This document shows positions 12,000 through 25,442 of a stretch of 64,000 nt of DNA, in pieces (the stretch's first letter is position 1; each line of letters starts with the position of its first letter). Source of the DNA: Hymenochaete sp. R1 (taxonomy: Eukaryota > Basidiomycota > Agaricomycetes > Hymenochaetales > Hymenochaetaceae); NCBI GenBank assembly GCA_019400425.1, contig JAFREE010000037.1, forward strand, positions 1-64,000, in the 5' to 3' direction. The position numbers were made by a program, and so were the translations under genes. The notes below the pieces were generated by a model, which was not told where the DNA came from, searched no databases, and saw only the letters and a program-made list of their open reading frames with translations.

Positions 12000-13464
12000 T
12001 CAAACTTCCTCAAGTCCCGAGTGCGCCGCATGACTCCCATGTCCAATCACTCCTGCAATGCCTAATGGCCCACCGATCCCAGTCCCAACTCCTCTTGCGC
12101 GAAGCTCGGCGTGGTGCTGTTCCACCTCGTCCTGCACGCGCTCGATACTGCGGAAGTACCGAACCGTTTTGACGCGTAGCTCGAGCGTGGCATCTTGATC
12201 GGCAACGATGAGTGCCCATGGATGATGTTGGATGGCGGAGAGCGTCCACTAAAACGTGTTGCGAGTGCATACATGCAGTCAGAAAGGCTATTCCATGTCG
12301 TCTTAAATGTGGCTAAGGTTCTTACGAGATGGTTCACGCCTTCTTCGATGGCTTTGCTTAGTGCGAGCGCCTTGCGCTGGCCTGTAACAATGACCACGAC
12401 TTCCCGAGCGTCGAGAACGGTGCCGACTCCAACAGTTAGCGCCATGCGTGGGACCTGAGTTCAACCCGCAATTGCCGTCAATAATGGCGCAAGTGATTCA
12501 ACTAGAAGCAAAAGGCTAAAAGCGTACAGCGTCGATGTCGTTGTTGAAGAAACGTGCGTTGGCAAGAATGGTGTCGTAGGCCAGCGTCTTGATACGCGTA
12601 CGCGATTTCAACGAACTGCCTAGATTCATAATTTCCGACCAATTAAGACTGGTGCTCGAGTATTTATTCATATAGTGTTAATTTGCTCACCGGGTTCGTT
12701 GAACGCGATATGCCCATCCTCTCCAATTCCTCCCAAGAAGAGCTCGATTCCGCCCACGGAACGGATGAGCTGCTCGTATGCGGCGCATTCACCGTGCAGG
12801 TCTGCAGCATTACCGTCCAGGAGGTGCACTTGGTTCGGTGGGATGTCAACTACGAAAAAAACCCGGTATTACCACTTGAAGAAGAGGGTATCCGAAAAAT
12901 AAGATTGAGATATAAGGAAACGGCATACTGTGGCTGAAAAATTCCCTGAACATGAATGTATGATAAGATTCCTGATGATCCCTTGGTCTGTTGCAACAAG
13001 ATCCAAGATCATGAAGTCAGACGACGCGATAGGAATGGTGTATATGTGCATACAGCCCGACATATTCATCCATGTTGAACGTGATGACGTTCTTAAAACT
13101 TGAGGACATTTTTAGCTAACATTTATAATCTAAAACAAAGAATTGATGGAACGCACGAGATCTTGCCATCCTTGTACATCTTAATGAGAGCCCTGTACGT
13201 CGGTATAGGCGACGACCCCGTCGGAAGACCGAGGACGAATGGCCTCTGGGGCGTGGGGTTAAACTCTTTGATGCTATCGCATAGGTGTTCTCAACGTCAG
13301 GAGACTGCATAACCTTAGCTTGCAACTTCTCAGTTTCGTACCGTTTGCATATGTAGTTGGCTGTATACTCTCCTACAGAGGTAGGGCTATCACGGAGGAT
13401 GAGGCCTAGATCTCAGTGTCAGACGTGGAGTATATGCGTTAGATTGGGTTGAGAGCATACGCAT
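12000..13464 (-). CDS. nagB: Glucosamine-6-phosphate deaminase
   Basis: Converts glucosamine-6-phosphate to fructose-6-phosphate and ammonia, the last step of GlcNAc and chitin-sugar use. Model complement(join(12000..12248,12326..12454,12528..12619,12691..12849,12929..12987,13054..13098,13157..13273,13342..13405,13461..13464)), 305 residues, all phases consistent. The first coding exon is only ATGC. Family motifs in order: [26 protein letters not shown] (phosphate/active loop), [11 protein letters not shown] (catalytic Asp), [43 protein letters not shown] (His and Glu of the catalytic set), [13 protein letters not shown], and [16 protein letters not shown]. Length is somewhat longer than the roughly 266 residues of the bacterial enzyme, with a fungal C-terminal tail rich in Gly/His. 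Probably cytosolic. Confidence 0.92.
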
Positions 13465-14030
13465 GTTGAAAAAGAGGCTCGGAGATGGACGTTGTTGGAA
13501 GAAAGGGGAAGATGAAGAATAAAGGAGAACGTCGGTGATTTATACATGAATGTATTGAGAGAGACGGATATATCGGGAACGGGGTACTCTGGTGTTCTTC
13601 GTGTTCGTCGGTGTCCAGCATGTGCTCATCGTCAGCACACTGGTACTCCATCTCCATATGATCCATTGCCCGCAGGTTTCCTTCTGCCACGTCGTCTCCT
13701 CAATCGGAACCATTTCTCATCCCACGTTTGTCCGCACATTCATTTATCATCACTTCTACTTACATTGTAAATCTATCTACCGTATGCTTACCTTCCCTTT
13801 CTTCATCTCCGGCGATACGGCCCGTCATCACCTATATGAACGCGGTAAATCGGTCAGTTCCGGGTCGCATGCGCGGAAAAAGAAAAGTGAACGAGAGGCG
13901 TCAGAGAACCGGGTCTCGACAGAAGCAACATGCTTCAGACGGCACTTCCTAATTGCTTTCGGTTGTTGATCTTCATACAAGATGGAGAATGAAGAAAGGA
14001 AGAATGACCGTAACACTCACACCCACTACC
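13465..14030. other. Upstream region of the deaminase gene, no gene seen
   Basis: Short frames on both strands are low in recognisable content. The minus-strand frame at 13439-13690 runs across the deaminase start and looks like 5' UTR. Confidence 0.4.
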
Positions 14031-14669
14031 TCAGAATCTTTGAGCAAACCAGGTTCGGTGCAATTGTCGGTCACTTGCTACCAGTCGAATATCATCAAGG
14101 CGCATCAAAACGCGTAGATAGTCCCTGAGAAGTAGAGTCAGTCAGACTGTCATAACAAACTAAAGAAAAACAAAATCAGAGGTGTCAAATTCTGGAGCAC
14201 GCCTCGACTGCAAGCAGTCAAGTATACTCCCTGAAGAAATTCAATCACAGAAAGAATGGCATCATAGACGAGAGATTTGAGCCGGGTAGAAGGACATACC
14301 AAGATAACGCATCGCAGATTTCTGTTTCGCAGCCCAACAACGAGAAAAAAAGTCTGCAAAGGCAGAAGGACAGCAAAAAATTGAGATTGCGCCGACCAAG
14401 AGTAAGCCCCATTCCGTTCTGACCATCGTTCTTCTCAACGAAGGAAACGACATTGGTCGCGATCGCATAACTGCATTCATGAGCAACAAGGATGTCAAGT
14501 CGCTTACAGTGCGCCAGGTTTGGAAAGCAAAGTCGAAGGCTCGTTTCTTCGCCTCGACAGAGCCCTGGCGTACAAGGACCAACGTGTAGAGGGCACGCGG
14601 TGGGAGCTCGACGGTTGCCTTTAGTAGGCCAAAGAACATCGAGCAGGGCCATTCCGAGGTTTCAACCAT
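14031..14669 (-). CDS. Possible membrane protein, model unresolved
   Basis: Two stretches look coding on the minus strand. The first starts at ATG 14669 (MVETSEWPCSMFFGLLKATV) and reaches a good donor GTAAGC at 14506. The last exon, about 14127-14031, encodes DYLRVLMRLDDIRLVASDRQ and ends in WFAQRF. Between them lie hydrophobic segments such as WGLLLVGAISIFCCPSAFAD. I could not find a splice set that joins all three in frame, so the middle is uncertain. The family is not recognised. It could equally be an unspliced 135-residue frame (14669-14262) or chance. Confidence 0.3.
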
Positions 14670-15067
14670 CCCCTCACACTGCTTTGCTTAGATGCAGCGG
14701 CTTTCCGATGGGGGACGGGGCTGCGAACAGGAAACCCTCTACAGAGACCTCCGGGGACTTTCCCCGCAGCCAAAGGGGAGCAGGAGCTGGGCGAGCCGAC
14801 TCGACTGCTTGCGTGAGCTGCGAAAGCGATCCTTTGGACGGCGCTGTGGATCGAAGTCTTTGGTTTGTGATGAAGGGTAAGAATGGGAGAAAAATTCGTG
14901 GAAAGTAGAATATTATTTAGGGCAGGTTCTTCGATTTCTTTTGGCACGTGATTCTGACACGGCGCTGTGGCCGTGCTGCTTGCTCTTACAGCCAGCTTAC
15001 TCAAGTACCACATTGTTCAGCATCTCTTGCATCCCTGTTTTCCTTCATTTACATTCCCTTGTCAACC
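14670..15067. promoter_or_regulatory. Divergent upstream region
   Basis: Lies between the doubtful minus-strand gene and the twin CX3C gene. CACGTG is at 14945-14950, 123 bp before the start at 15068. Open frames here are shadows with no motif. Confidence 0.35.
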
Positions 15068-16201
15068 ATGGTTGGCCTCGTGGAACCGAATCCTTTGCCC
15101 CCAAAACAACCAGAGAAGCAGCCAGAACGCTGGTGGTCCTCAGCGCTCTCCAATCCAGTGCAAGTGATGCGCCCCGCCAAAGGTATGTTCGTATATCTGG
15201 ACTTAATCTCAACTTGGTATCCATCATTATAAATAGGGAAATACTCGCCGAAGGTAGACGAACGCTGTATTACTTGGTGCTCTCAAACCGTACGAGGACG
15301 TACCGAAGGACAAGATCCATGGTGTCGGTCCCTCTGCATCCGCCGAGTCTTCGAACATGAAGTCCGTCAACTTACCTCTCACTTCTCTCATGACTCCGCC
15401 GCACACTCTCGGGCAACCGGGTCTGGCTCAAACTCCAACTCTAGCAAGGATGCCATGCTCAAGTACCCCCTCCCTCCCGAAGGCCAGCCCTCTTACTCTG
15501 CGTCATACTCTGATGACCTAGACTCTGATCCCGACCAGAACAATGATCACCGCCAGAGCTACAACTCGTCTTGGCGACGTAACGGGGAACGTGATTCGTC
15601 TAATGTGCGATACTGGCAGGAAGGCTGGTACGTCTGGATGACGAAGAACCGGTGGGCAGCTCAGGAAAAGATGGATCTAATGATGCTGGATTTGGAGAAG
15701 CAGACGGCGTGGCAGCGGTCGAAGGAGCAGGAAGCGAAGTCATGGGCAGAGGAGGCTGAGGCTGGTATGGGCGAATCTAGGATTGGCGGTGTGAAAGCTG
15801 AGGAAGGACATGAACCTCCTGCAGTGGTGACGGACGAGATGGGGGTCGAGAGTGCTGAAGAGGCTTTCAGGCAGACGTATCTTAATGCAACGTATGTATT
15901 TCAGGGGTACAATCTTGTTGAGTTCAATGCTAATGTCGTCATCTGTATCCACAGAGAAGAATCCTTTCTCGTCCGAATACCAACGCGAATACCTGTCAAT
16001 GCTTATACCCAGCAAGCGCTCACTCCAACGCGGAAAGTCTTAGGGATCGTACGAGAGAGTTTCGAATCCGGCGCCCAGAAGGAGCTGGCCTTGCGGGCGT
16101 GGCAGGTAGCTTTAGACGGCGCACCTTTCACGCTTGTGAAGAACGTTGTGAAGACCTGCATGGAGTCATTCAAGGGTGGGCCGCACGACGACCAATCATA
16201 G
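15068..16201 (+). CDS. Hypothetical protein with twin CX3C motif
   Basis: Model join(15068..15182,15237..15891,15955..16201), 338 residues, phases consistent. Residues 49-72 contain two CX3C motifs (Cys49/Cys53 and Cys68/Cys72) separated by 14 residues, within a compact conserved-looking block (CITWCSQTV, DPWCRSLCIRRVF, EHEV). That pattern is the signature of Mia40-oxidised intermembrane-space proteins such as small Tims. The rest does not fit a small Tim: an acidic low-complexity linker (about 90-150), a Trp-rich segment (RYWQEGWYVWMTKNRW), a charged helix, and a C-terminal region that reads as folded. No signal peptide or membrane span. I do not recognise a named family. A mitochondrial or oxidised role is only a motif-based guess. 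Confidence 0.65.
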
Positions 16202-17319
16202 GGACTCTCAATTTGGGATGATATTTTGTTGTCTAACTAGATTTACATCTCCGTTTAATTTACAATCTGTCATTTAGTCAGGCTCTGTAGACATCCGGCT
16301 CTGCCACGTATTATGATCGATTTTGAGGACCACCCCAAACTTCGATTTTCGGCAGACATCTTTTTGAGGACACGCGATGGTCCAATTTTATCCTTTGTGA
16401 AAATCTTCATGATCGATTGTCATGCGGCGCACTTTTGCAAGGCTTGCGTTCACCTTCAGTATTCAGTGATATGACCTCAGACTGTGCGTCTTTCAGAGCG
16501 GTGCACTTTAGTGGGGATTACATTGCGTACTCCTTAAAGACGTCTATCAAGTACTATCCATGACCTTACACTCCGAAATGTGTGCTTCCTGAGCAAATGC
16601 ACTGACTTATGGTTGTCGAGAGAACTTGGACTCGTTTTGCGCCTTGCCTGACTTGAGAGTCTTTCGTCCGGACCAAACGATATCAATGTTCCAACATGTC
16701 GGAAACGTAGTCCTCCTCATGCAGATGGTCTTTTCGGAGCTCCTTGAGCGGTCTAAGCTCCCAAGGCCTGACCAATCTGGCCAATAAGTGAAGGGAGCGC
16801 ACAGTCGAAAAATGGTCGAACTGAAAATATACCCGGACGACTATAGATTTAAAGGCAGGGTTATCCAGCAACCTTGACACCTTCCCCACATGCTCAGTAC
16901 TGTAGTGTCGCGCTCAATCAACCGGATCGGACCTCTTTATTTCGACCTTAGAGCACCAACGACATGAAATGGTGCAACCTTGCTTCCAGCAGCATAGAAT
17001 TTTCTGTACCCGCACGAACCCTTTAAGATGAACTTGGATGCGAAGACAGACCATTATGATGATGCTAGGTAGAAAATTCATGAGGCAAGAATAAGGTTCC
17101 TCCCTCGTATATCTTGAAATACGTCGTAGTCGCCGACTCCGTCGTCACAATGGTGAAGATGATTGAAATAATCGAGATGGAAAAGGAATTTGGGAAAAGT
17201 CGATTCTTTATCGTGAGAAATGCGCTTCGCACGTGAATGTGACGTAACGCGTCCGCTGCGACGCTCGCACTGGCTGGCGCTCTTCAATCAACTTTTCACT
17301 CTCAGACTTAAACAATCGA
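16202..17319. other. 1.1-kb intergenic region
   Basis: No coding signal found. The minus-strand frame at 16683-16889 has no recognisable content and no splice partners. CACGTG at 17230-17235, followed by a TGACGTAACGCG stretch, lies 90 bp before the next start and is probably its promoter. Confidence 0.45.
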
Positions 17320-18246
17320 ATGGACAAACTCGAGGCAACACTCTCAGATTTAGGATCCAGAGTTGACGACGAATATGAAGCCCAATGCATCTACGATCAC
17401 ATCAAGACAAACATCGCACCGAATGTCAGCAAAGATGAATGTCCCCCGGTCAGCGTGCTCTGCTATACTGCGCGGCGTTATATCAGCCCCACACTCGAAT
17501 ACGATGATATACCGCGGCTCTTGTATATTCTCGTGAACGTGGAAGAAGCTCGGAAGAAGGTCGTGCAGCTTGCAACTGAAGCTTTGGATGGTACCGGGAT
17601 GCCATTGCTGACACAAGTATCTAAAGCTCGGGCTGGAAAGAAGCTGAAAAAGGTTGCAAATGCGGAGAAGGCCGCGGACGTCAGGCTTGTTTTTGTATCA
17701 GCAATAATTCTTCCGCTGTGTAAGCTCGTGAGTAATATTAGACTGCCAATACGACGAGCTTATACAAACGCTATGTAGTACATGTTCCATATGTGGAAAG
17801 CTCATGAACCAACCGACTTCTGGGCCTTCTTCAGGGCCTCCTTTCCTTCACTCTTCATCAAAAAGGAGGGGGAACGACCAGAGCCTGGAAAATGGCAAGC
17901 GCTTATCCATAGAGGGTTGGATGATCATGAAAGAGAAAGATTCCATGAAGCTGGGAAGGAACTAAAGCGGTTCGTGAGCGACGCACGAGCTTTCGATGAA
18001 GATCGGTTGGTTCTATACAAAAACGAGTGCGTACCATTCAACTATACCTCACACTTATGAGCTCAAATCCTGCATTCTAGTTTCTCTGATGACGTATTTT
18101 TTGGGGAGAGTGAAAAGCTATCTTATTTAAGAGATTTTGACGCGGAATTTGGGATCAAGGACAAGGAGGAAGAGATTCTGAACTTTCTCAAAAGCTATTT
18201 GCAAAGCGTTGAGAAGATTGTGCAGGAGTTTGAATCAGTAATTTGA
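17320..18246 (+). CDS. Hypothetical helical protein
   Basis: Model join(17320..17727,17779..18026,18081..18246), 273 residues, phases consistent. Almost entirely predicted helix. The N-terminal half holds the segment DIPRLLYILVNVEEARKKVV. A Lys-rich helix follows. Then a semi-hydrophobic stretch (LVFVSAIILPLCKLYMF), too charged at its ends to call a membrane span. The C-terminus is charged and ends in a coiled-coil-like helix (ILNFLKSYLQSVEKIVQEFE). No signal peptide. Family not recognised. The start is the first ATG after the promoter elements at 17230-17250. Confidence 0.55.
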
Positions 18247-18655
18247 GTGAAGTTCTGCTTTTCCGTTGTGTTGTGGCGCCATATACTTAATATTATCATT
18301 ACTGGTATGAGTGAGGCTCCATACAGGTTGAACACTCGACCTTGATGGACGGTGAGTGGTCAGGAACAAGCGCCGACACCGCCGTTGAGGCATTGTCGAT
18401 CCACAAATACATCATCAAAAAAAGAATTTTCTCTGGAACTCGGGACTCGGAGGCGACAAGATAAAGACTGAAAGAGGATCGACGGATAAGCATCGGGAGG
18501 TTGTCTGAATGCTCGTTTGCGCAAATTGCGGACTCAAGGCTCTTTTTGCCCTCTAACCCCCACCTTCTTCTACCTCACGCCCGTTTTTTCCTTGTCGTTC
18601 GCTGAACACGTCCAGTCCTTTCCACACGCCGTCTCCAGCCTAGCTTACTCTCACA

Positions 18656-19584
18656 ATGCAGCCTCTCTTCGCCTGTCTCATTCTCGCCGTGCGTATTCTT
18701 CTCTCACGAGTGCATTTAACCATGAGAACTGAAAATTTGTGTGCTCTTTTCTTCGTTTTAATCGTTGTAGGTTTCAGCGAGCGTCGCATCAGCAGCCAAC
18801 ATATACATTCAAGTTGGAACCAACTCTAGCTCGAGCGATAATAGCACTACCTTTTCACCGCAGCGGGTGACCGCTAGTGTCGGTGACATCGTTTTCTTCA
18901 ATTGTACGCACCTTTCTCGATTTCATTTTCATTCCGCTTTAAATTCCTACCCATTTACATAGTTACGAACGGTAACCATACTGCAACGCAGAGGTAAGTC
19001 GCCTTTCTCTGAGTTGAATTATTGCTCAGTTTGAGCCTTCTACAAATAGCACTTTTGCAGCGCCCTGCCAGCCTGCACACGACACCAACCAGACGATCAA
19101 TGGCTTCGACTCTGGGTTCCGTTCAACCAACAACGGCACCGTTGTTCCCGACCCCCTCTCCGTCCCCATTCTTGACAGCAATGTAGACACGCCTTTCTGG
19201 TTCTACGATGCGAGCCCCGGCGCATGCGGCTCTGGTGCGGTAGGTGTGATCAACAACAACGAAAACGGAAATGAAACCCTTGCGGGCTTTGTTGTAAGTA
19301 AAATTTGCTCATTTGCGGGCGCATTAAATCCGAATTCGCGCCTTCTTTCTTCTTCCCTTCTGCTTCCTGGTTATTCGGCTTATCTTTGATGCTGATTGCT
19401 CTCCTAGCGTAATGCGGAGCGGTTGAACGGAACCTCTACAACATCTTCGTCCTCGCACACATCTGCGTCGCACTCTGCTACCGCGTCTAGCTCGTCGTCC
19501 GACTCAAGCTCCGGCGCTGAAAAGCTCTTCTCGCTTGCTGCTGCACCAATTGCTGTACTCGGCTTCACCCTTACTCTCATGTAA
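18656..19584 (+). CDS. Secreted cupredoxin-like, Ser-rich, GPI-type protein
   Basis: Model join(18656..18688,18771..18903,18963..18993,19050..19293,19408..19584), 205 residues, phases consistent. Signal peptide about 1-20 (MQPLFACLILAVSASVASAA), then a cupredoxin fold typical of fungal extracellular Ser-rich proteins: strand YIQVG, GDIVFFNFTNGNHTATQS (the first copper His in NHTATQ), APCQP, FDSGF, and the block FWFYDASPGACGSGAVGVIN. In copper-binding members that last block reads PGHCQxGMxGVIN; here the His and Met are both Ala. A Ser/Thr-rich stem and a hydrophobic C-terminus (FSLAAAPIAVLGFTLTLM) follow, fitting a GPI anchor. Several N-glycosylation sequons. Likely a cell-surface protein that has lost its type I copper site. 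Confidence 0.82.
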
Positions 19585-20068
19585 GGTTGGTTATGCCGTC
19601 ATGCTTCACCAAAGCATTGCTGGTGCTGCATTTTATACCCTTTTGCTGCCTTTAGACTCTAATCCTCCATGAATGACTTTACAATCTCGTATGGGCCTCT
19701 GTTCGGTTTGTCTTGTTTTGCCTGGGCTCCGTGATATTGTAATTTTTCCCTGTCTGATTTGGTGTTCGTGGTACGTTTTTTCGATATCACCATGTTGTTT
19801 GTTTAAATCTATAGCATACTGTTATTACACCGAGTCGATGAAACACGGGTGCGATGCGTTGCTTGGTTTGCTCATCTTTCGTTAACTACAATGCGCACCA
19901 GACGTCTAGGCCATGAAACCCTTTCGACTTTCTCACTTCCACCTCCGAGACTGAGAGTATGCATGTCAATGTGTCATCTAATTGAGAAGGTACTACAATA
20001 AGGATAAACTAGCTTCAAGCTCGAGATATATGTTAAGAGGTCGTTCGCTGCCATTTCCGGTACAGCAA
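19585..20068. other. Intergenic between convergent genes
   Basis: 3' flanks of the cupredoxin-like gene and the DUF218 gene. No convincing coding frame: the 70-residue plus-strand frame at 19673 has no support. Confidence 0.4.
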
Positions 20069-21387
20069 TCAAGATCGCAAATTATCCCAAGGCAGTTCAC
20101 CATCGAATAGATCCGTTTTCTCGTCGTCATCCGGACACCATTCAACTAGTTCTGCTATCTCAGGTGCGGATATGTGATACGGGTGAATTTTATGATGCAC
20201 ATTACGCGCGCGGCGCTTCGCGAGGAGTTCATCATGGCAGCCATAGATATCACGACTGTATGGTATGTACCCATTGGCTTTCTGTGTAGGGTCAAAACAC
20301 ATGTCAGACATTGTGCTGGATAGGAATTAAGACTATAAAGTATGCTCACTTCTCCCTTTTCCGCCTCGTTCCTCAACGTAGGATCCCGAAAATCTATTCC
20401 CTCGTATCGCCAGTGGTCTAGCCCCTCAGGCCACTTGATCGCTTTCCTATGTAGGTCAGAGAATCGTGACTCTTTCATCGCATACCCGACAACAGTGATG
20501 CGAGAGGGATAATGTCCAGTCACAGCGCGGAATCGAGCCAGTGAAAAGAGGAGGTTCTGGTACGAGTCGAGGGCGAAGTCCTCTGTTGTGGTACGGAGGT
20601 ATGTGTCGTACGGTGATGAGGCTGATGAGATGACTGTTGAGGGCGTTAGGGGAGGGGTGAGGAGGGAAAGGGAGATGGCGAGGGAGAAATAGGACGAGGC
20701 TTCAGTACTTGGGAAGCTGCGTGTTGCGCCACTGTAAAATAAGAATGACTATAGGGCCTGGACACAGAAGTAGTTGTAGCGAACTCACCCACTAAAGACG
20801 AGGAGACTTCGAGGGTCTTCATTTGCTAGCTCAACTCTTTTCGTACACCCTGAGTACAGCTGCAATGAATCCATGGCTCGTGACACTCACCCTCGTCGAA
20901 TGTGTCCCACGAAAGTCTCTATCCGGGACGTTGCAGCATCTCCATTTTTATGGTACTCTAGCAACCATGAGTCTGCTTCGTACGCATCAGAAGGTTCGTC
21001 ACCAAGCCAGACTACGCCAAAGTCGCTAATTGTTGGTTATAGTGTTAACTGAGTTAAAACACCAGGCTACTCACCTCCATGTCCCGGAACGATAATTAAA
21101 TGCTCCAACGCCTTTGATTCATTCGACCTCTCTAGCATATCTTCAACAGATTTATATACCCCATAGGCCCCATTCAATCCCCCAACACTCCAGGTCCAAT
21201 GCCGTACGTTGAGAGTGAGTGACAAGAACAGGAACGTGGAAAGGAGCAAGAGACCCAGGTTCGTCAATCGTGAACGAGTAGAAAGCAAACGAATCCGGTA
21301 TGCCCAGACATCAGCGGGTTGGGTGCCTGTTAGGCTTGATTTTCGGAGTGGTCTATGACGAGAGGAGGAAACGGGTGTTGGGAGCAT
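20069..21387 (-). CDS. DUF218-domain membrane protein (YdcF-like)
   Basis: Model complement(join(20069..20281,20350..20731,20789..20836,20891..21011,21075..21387)), 358 residues, phases consistent. A cytosolic N-terminus is followed by one membrane span (about residues 43-59, LGLLLLSTFLFLSLTLN). The DUF218 fold follows: LIIVPGHGVWLGDEP (the VPGH/A strand-loop), TFVGHIRRG, LLVFSGGATR (the FSGG motif), EDFALDSYQNLLFSL, RITVVGYAMKESRF and DLHRKAIKWP. Bacterial relatives act in the envelope; the biochemical role of the fungal branch is not known to me. An upstream ATG at 21495 is also in frame. I chose 21387 because the extra 36 residues are Cys/Arg-rich and unlike a conserved start. Confidence 0.8.
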
Positions 21388-21679
21388 GAGAAGCTTGACT
21401 TGACATCGCTGGTCGTGCTCGCTGACGCGACTCGCGGCGCAAGGTCTTCGGTTGATTTCTTTCTCACAGACACGCATTGCACACATACGCAACATTTCAA
21501 TCCTAAGAAATATTACTATTTTGCCGTATATGTAAAACGAGTGACTACAGCTAATGTGCTGACATGCCGCAGCTCTACAACGGTCCGTGAAGCCGAACGG
21601 AATGCCTGCGTTTCAAAGGCAGAAGGAAGCTATAATAAGGGAACAGATATGCACTCCGGGGAACGGTAAGCATACATAC

Positions 21680-23030
21680 TCAAAAGCCACTGAAGTCAAG
21701 AAAGGAGTCTTCGATAGACTGCTTCCTGACCACCAGCGCTTCAACGATATAGCGCTTCTCGGTAGGATCATTGGGCACTAGAACACCTTTGTGCATGATC
21801 TCTGGTCCGTCTCCATTGGACCCATTCGGTGCGCACGGAGAACCAGTAGTCGTCGTGGGAGGAGGCAAAGCAATTGGATCGATCAAGCTCGGTGGGGACG
21901 AGATGACAGGGGGAATGAATGTCGGGGTAGAGTCATCGTGGAGTGAGAAGAGGAAAGCAGCAGCTTCGAGTTCGTCGATGGCTTTGCAATGATTCAATGT
22001 GCCAACTGTGTCGACACGCAAAGAGGACGCGGATGGTGGTTCGCTATCCGCATCGCTCTGCCCAATGAATTCATCCCCGACGACAACCTTGGGTACACGT
22101 TTACCAAGACGCTTCAGCTCTTTACGCCTCCACTTCTCGGTCTTCCGAACCGAGGCTACGCCAACGTTCATGGGCGCACTCGCTGCATGGAGCGAAGACA
22201 ACTCTAGAGCAAAGGTGCCTTCTGTCTCGTTTTTTGTCTTTGGATAGCCTAGAGGAGGCGAATGCGCTGGTTTCGGAGCACGCTTTCGATGTGGACGAGG
22301 TTTGTACACTGATGATATTTCAAGCTCGTTTGCAAAGACACCTTCGTCCAAATCCGACACGTCATCATCCTTGCTTTGCCCATTCATATCATCTGCCTCA
22401 GCTTCTGTCGTTGAACAGGCCTCGGATTCATCCGTTGGTGCTGCGGTGAGACTATCGTTGGAGCTAGGCGGCGCTGAGTCTTCGATATAGTCAGCCACAC
22501 GAATCTTGCTCATGCGCATTGCGCCGTCTGCGATCTTGCCGCCGCGATTCTTGCTTTGCGTTGCCTCGACAAGAGTGGATGGGAGCTCAATCTCTTTGAC
22601 AATGATGACAGACGCTCCAATCTCGCCGGCCATCTCTTCTAATGTCTGCAGAGACTGGTCAAGATGTTCGCTTGTGAGACCAATGAGTTGTCCTGAGTCA
22701 GCTACGCCGAGTTCGTAATATGCCTGGCCGCCGCCTTCGAGCAAGCGCCACTTGAGCTGCGTTACAAGGCGAGTGAAACGTTCCGCTGTGGGATTGAGCA
22801 GCCTAAGCTTATATTCAACGTTTCCCTAGAGTAAGGCATGTGAATTAGGTATCTCTCTGAGTGAACGCGAAATGACTCACCTCTTCGACTTCTGGGACGA
22901 GCCTGGGCACAATCATCGGGCTCTTCGCGGGCACAGGGTCATCTGTAGCAGGCGACACTGGGTCGGAAGTGGAGAGTAGATTGTCCCATGGGCTTCCCGT
23001 TCGTGAGTTTTCGTCGGACTCGCCGAACAT
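21680..23030 (-). CDS. GTPBP1/2-like N-terminal domain protein without GTPase domain
   Basis: Model complement(join(21680..22825,22881..23030)), 431 residues. Residues about 50-130 (EYKLRLLNPTAERFTRLVTQ, YYELGVADSGQLIGL, LQTLEEMAGEIGASVIIV) closely recall the N-terminal domain of the translational GTPases GTPBP1/GTPBP2, where it precedes the G domain. Then comes a long acidic, disordered linker with a basic patch (KWRRKELKRLGKRVPK). The C-terminus has KRYIVEALVVRKQSIEDSFLDF and stops. In GTPBP1 the equivalent segment leads straight into the G1 motif. No P-loop follows here, and the next gene starts under 300 bp away. So this is a stand-alone domain: either a fungal partner protein or a truncation product. 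Confidence 0.65.
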
Positions 23031-23642
23031 GCGACGGCAGGAAATTAAAAGAGTGGACTGGTTGACGAGTACAGAGACTCTGGAGGATAGGATTCGAAAC
23101 AGAAAATGAAAGGAAGAAAGGAAAGATAAGAGCGTAGTAGTCGAGTGTATGCAATGTTAAGTATTTGGCGAGGCTGGCTGTATTCGAGTAATCATTTCTC
23201 TTTTTTGCACTTTGAGTTGTTGGTGAGCGTCGTATTCGAGGAGCAAAGAAAGAAAGCTGCGGAAGCAAACCAGCCTTTAAAGTCGATATTACATAACACT
23301 GTCGGACTGACTCTGACTCGAACGTGCTTGGTTCTCAAAAAAAAAATGACTGGGTCTCGAACGCTCAGATAGGGTTAAGAGCTCTCATGTTAGCGCGAAA
23401 ACAGGGTGTTCGGCAGGAATACACATGTTTGAGCCTACATAAGTAGATACAGCAAAGTATATATATAAAAGCTACAAAGTAACACAACACACATATCACT
23501 ACACTTCACGAGACACTAAGGCGGTTTCGCAGAAGTGAAAACGCCTCTTTCACCCTCAAAATATTCTAGAGCGTTCTCCAATCAGTCAAGTGGCACACGA
23601 AATATTTTTCCAAAATCGCGAGGCCCGATTAGCAAGATCGAT
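23031..23642. other. Spacer between minus-strand genes
   Basis: Upstream region of the GTPBP1-like gene and 3' flank of the MAP kinase gene. An AT-rich TATATATATAAA stretch lies near 23460. No coding signal. Confidence 0.35.

Positions 23643-25442
<1,800 letters not shown>

Noticed and set aside
13592..13969. 125-residue plus-strand ORF
   Set aside because: His/Phe/Ser-rich read of the deaminase 5' region; no features and overlapping open frames in all phases.
14492..14908. 138-residue plus-strand ORF
   Set aside because: Arg/Ser/Pro-rich composition typical of an antisense shadow; no motif and no splice or promoter support.
21771..22490. Several plus-strand ORFs
   Set aside because: Antisense to the GTPBP1-like exon, with no independent features.
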